DNA from: Nocardia cyriacigeorgica
Lineage (GTDB): Bacteria > Actinomycetota > Actinomycetes > Mycobacteriales > Mycobacteriaceae
Assembly (NCBI RefSeq): GCF_010868145.1
Contig: NZ_JAAGUY010000008.1
Location: 62,001-126,000 of the forward strand
Length of the DNA stretch: 64,000 nt
Direction of reading: 5' to 3'
A model generated the notes under the pieces. The model did not search any database, was not told the DNA's origin, and worked only from the letters and a program-made list of their open reading frames with translations. The translations under genes were made by a program, and so were the position numbers. Position 1 is the first letter of the stretch; each line of letters opens with the position of its first letter. Of this stretch, positions 12,001 to 15,000 are shown piece by piece.

Positions 12001-15000
12001 CGCCCGGTTCGCCGGCTGGCGGCGTGTGGAAGGCCATGTAGCCCTCTGCCGGTCCACCCTTGGAGAACGGCATATGTGGCTGGGCGCCCATGCCGTCCTG
12101 GGTGGGGCGACCGGTGTCGAGTCCGGCGTCCATCGTGCCGGGGTAGGCGCTCGGTGCGCCCGAGCGGGTGGGCCGACGAGAGGTGGTCGGTGCCGGTGGT
12201 TCGGGTGCGGGCAGGGCCGGTTCTGGTTGCCACTTCTGGAGTAGGCGGTTCAGGTATTCGCTTGCAGCGGTATCGAGTTCGGGCTCAGCGAGTTTCGTGC
12301 GGATGCCATTGAGAAGCTCGGCCTTCATCGCCGACAGCGTGAGGGCGATGGGTGCGAGGTCGGGGTAGCGGTGCGCGTAGTCGTCGCTCTGGAGCAGGTA
12401 GCGGGCGATACGGTCGGCGCGATCGAAGGTGAATGCTGCCGATTCGAGGTGATGCGGGGTGTTCGCGGCCGTGTTTCCGAATTCCGATACCGCGGCGAGC
12501 AGGTCGGCCACCGCATATTCCATCGTCGAAACGAGCCGGTCGGGTGTGATGTCCTCGGCGCCTGCGGGGATCAGCTTCGACAGGATGGCGAAACGGTGCT
12601 CGGGACTGATGGGTGTGTATCCGGCAACATGGTTCGGGTCGTGCGTTTCGCCGACGATCCGGGCTCGGTCCGCCAGCAACCGCATGAGCTCGACGGTGAG
12701 TTCCGAATTGTCGTACCTGCCGCCGCTCCCGAGCCGCTTGGCCGCCTGGTACAGCAGTTGCACCGTAGGCCCGGCATCGGCGAACGACCAAAAGGGTTGC
12801 TGACCGCCACTCGGCCTGTTGGGGAGTTGCAGGATGTAGTCGATCATTCCGGCTGCGTCAGCGGCAGCGAGGGCGGCCTGCTCGGGATCCAGGCCCGACA
12901 ATCCATGACGAGCCGCATCGGCGATGGCCTGCACCAGGTTGTTCTGGTACTCGTCCACGAGATCGGCGAGCTTCGCGTCGACGGCGGCGAGCGCGGATCT
13001 GCCATCGAAGGGCAAGTTGACTCCGGCGTGCCGGAAGTCTTGGTAGAGGCGCTGCAGGTAGTCCTTCGTGCCGGGCTCTAGCTCCAGCTCATCACGCTGG
13101 AAATAGAGCTTTTCGACACGTTCGAACAGCTTCTTGTTCGTCAGGACTTCGCGGTCGTGGCGGGCTTTCATGCCGGTGATCAGGTTGTCCACCTGCTCGG
13201 CAACTGAATTGCGATCTTCCTTGTCGCGCTTCAGGATCTGCTGTTCGGCGAGCCGACGGTATTCGCTTCCGGACTCGGCGAAGCGATGCAAGGTGTTGTC
13301 GACGTCGGGTTCTTCGGGGTTCTCGGCGATCTCGTCGAGCTCGGCGTTGTGCTCCGCGATCGCCTTCGCCAGATCCTTCATATGCTGCGCGAGATCGACC
13401 TCATCCCACCACGGATCCTCCGCCGGGGCGAACGGGAACGGGTTGGTGCCGCGGATGTTGTGCCGGGTGCCGGGCGTGGAGAGCACGGGGCGGCGGGTCT
13501 TGATCTTCGGTGGGGGCGGCGGTGCGAGCGTCGCGCCGGACACCCCGCCCTGGGTGGTTTCGACTCCTGGGCTGTCGAGGTATTCGAGGCTGTCCGGATT
13601 GAGGCCAGGCCGACCTCCGGGCTTGCCGGGCGCTCCCGGTGCGGATTCGTCGAAATCGGTCGGGTACTTCCGGCCGAGACCGGCATCCATGGGGACGGTC
13701 GTCGGGCTGGCATCGAGGGATGTCGACGGTGCTGCCTGCGGGCGGGGGATCGGCGTGATCTCCGGTCCTACCGCCGGTTCGGGGGTGAGCGGGCTGGTGG
13801 GATCGTGTTCTTCCTGGCCGCCGTCCGGGGTGAAGCGCGGGCGGTTGGACCATGAGTCCAGGGAGCCGCTCTCTCGGGGCCGGGGGACAATCGGTGTTCT
13901 GTTGCGGGTGTCCTCCTCCGGCGGGAGGGGGAACGCCGGGTTCGTATAGATGGCCGGTGGTGGGAGCTTGAACTCCTCGGGAGGATCGCCAAGCGGGAAG
14001 CCGGGGATGCGTGGAGTGGTGGCGTCTGTGCCCGTGGGGAATTCGACGGTGCTCGGTTTCGGCGGGATGAATTCCTCGGGCTCGTCCGGGAGATCGTCGT
14101 CGACGGGGGTTCGGTTGGTCGCCGGGAGCTGCGATGCGGTCGAAGCTTGTGGGAGCGGGCCAGCGGTCGGAGGCGCGGTGGAGAGGGCGGCGCTCGGCGG
14201 AATCAATCCAGGGACCGAGCTCGGATCCGTCGAAGGTGCCGCAGGCGCGTGGGCGGCGCGTGGGCTCGCAGCTCGGATGGGATCGGCCGTGCTGGGACCG
14301 GTCGAACCCGGGAGCTGTTGTGCCGCTGTCGATTGTGACGGTGGCGCTGCCGCGGCTGTCGCTGCCGACGGCGTCAACGAGGAGGATGCCGACGGGGCGT
14401 GGGCGGGCGGTTGCGCTCCCGCTGCCGGCGATGAGGGCGAGGAAACCTCTGAGGTCGATGTCGACGCGGTCGCCTGAGGTTCCGCCGTCGGCGAGGGCAA
14501 TGCAGACGCCGCGACCGCGGGGTCCGTTGCGTTGGGCGCCGGTGTTCCCGGGACGGCCTCGGGGACGGGTGAGGTGTCGGGGGCGGTGCTTCGGGTGGTT
14601 CCGGTGTCGCTACCGATCGAGGACGAGCCGGTGGTTTCCGGAGGCGCTTTCGGCTGCACCTGCGGTGCGGTGGCGGTGGCGTCCGCAGCACGGGGCGGGA
14701 CAGTGGCGGGGGTGTCGGGTGTCTGCGAAGGGGACTGCGTGGCTGACGGTTTCGCGGCAGGGACGGTCGACGTCGTCTCCGCAGCTGTGGCAGAGGCGCG
14801 CGGGGCGGGAGTGGACTGCGGCTGCGGCGGGGTTTCCGCGGGGCCGGTGGGGCGCGTTGCTGGCGCCTGGGTGTCGCGGGAGGCCTGTGTGCCGGTGTCG
14901 CGGGGCGTCTGCAGGCCGGTATCGCGAGAAGCCGGCATGCTGGAGTCGCGGGTCGCGTGTGCGCTGGTATCGGGAGCTCTCGATGTGCCGGCGTCGCGGG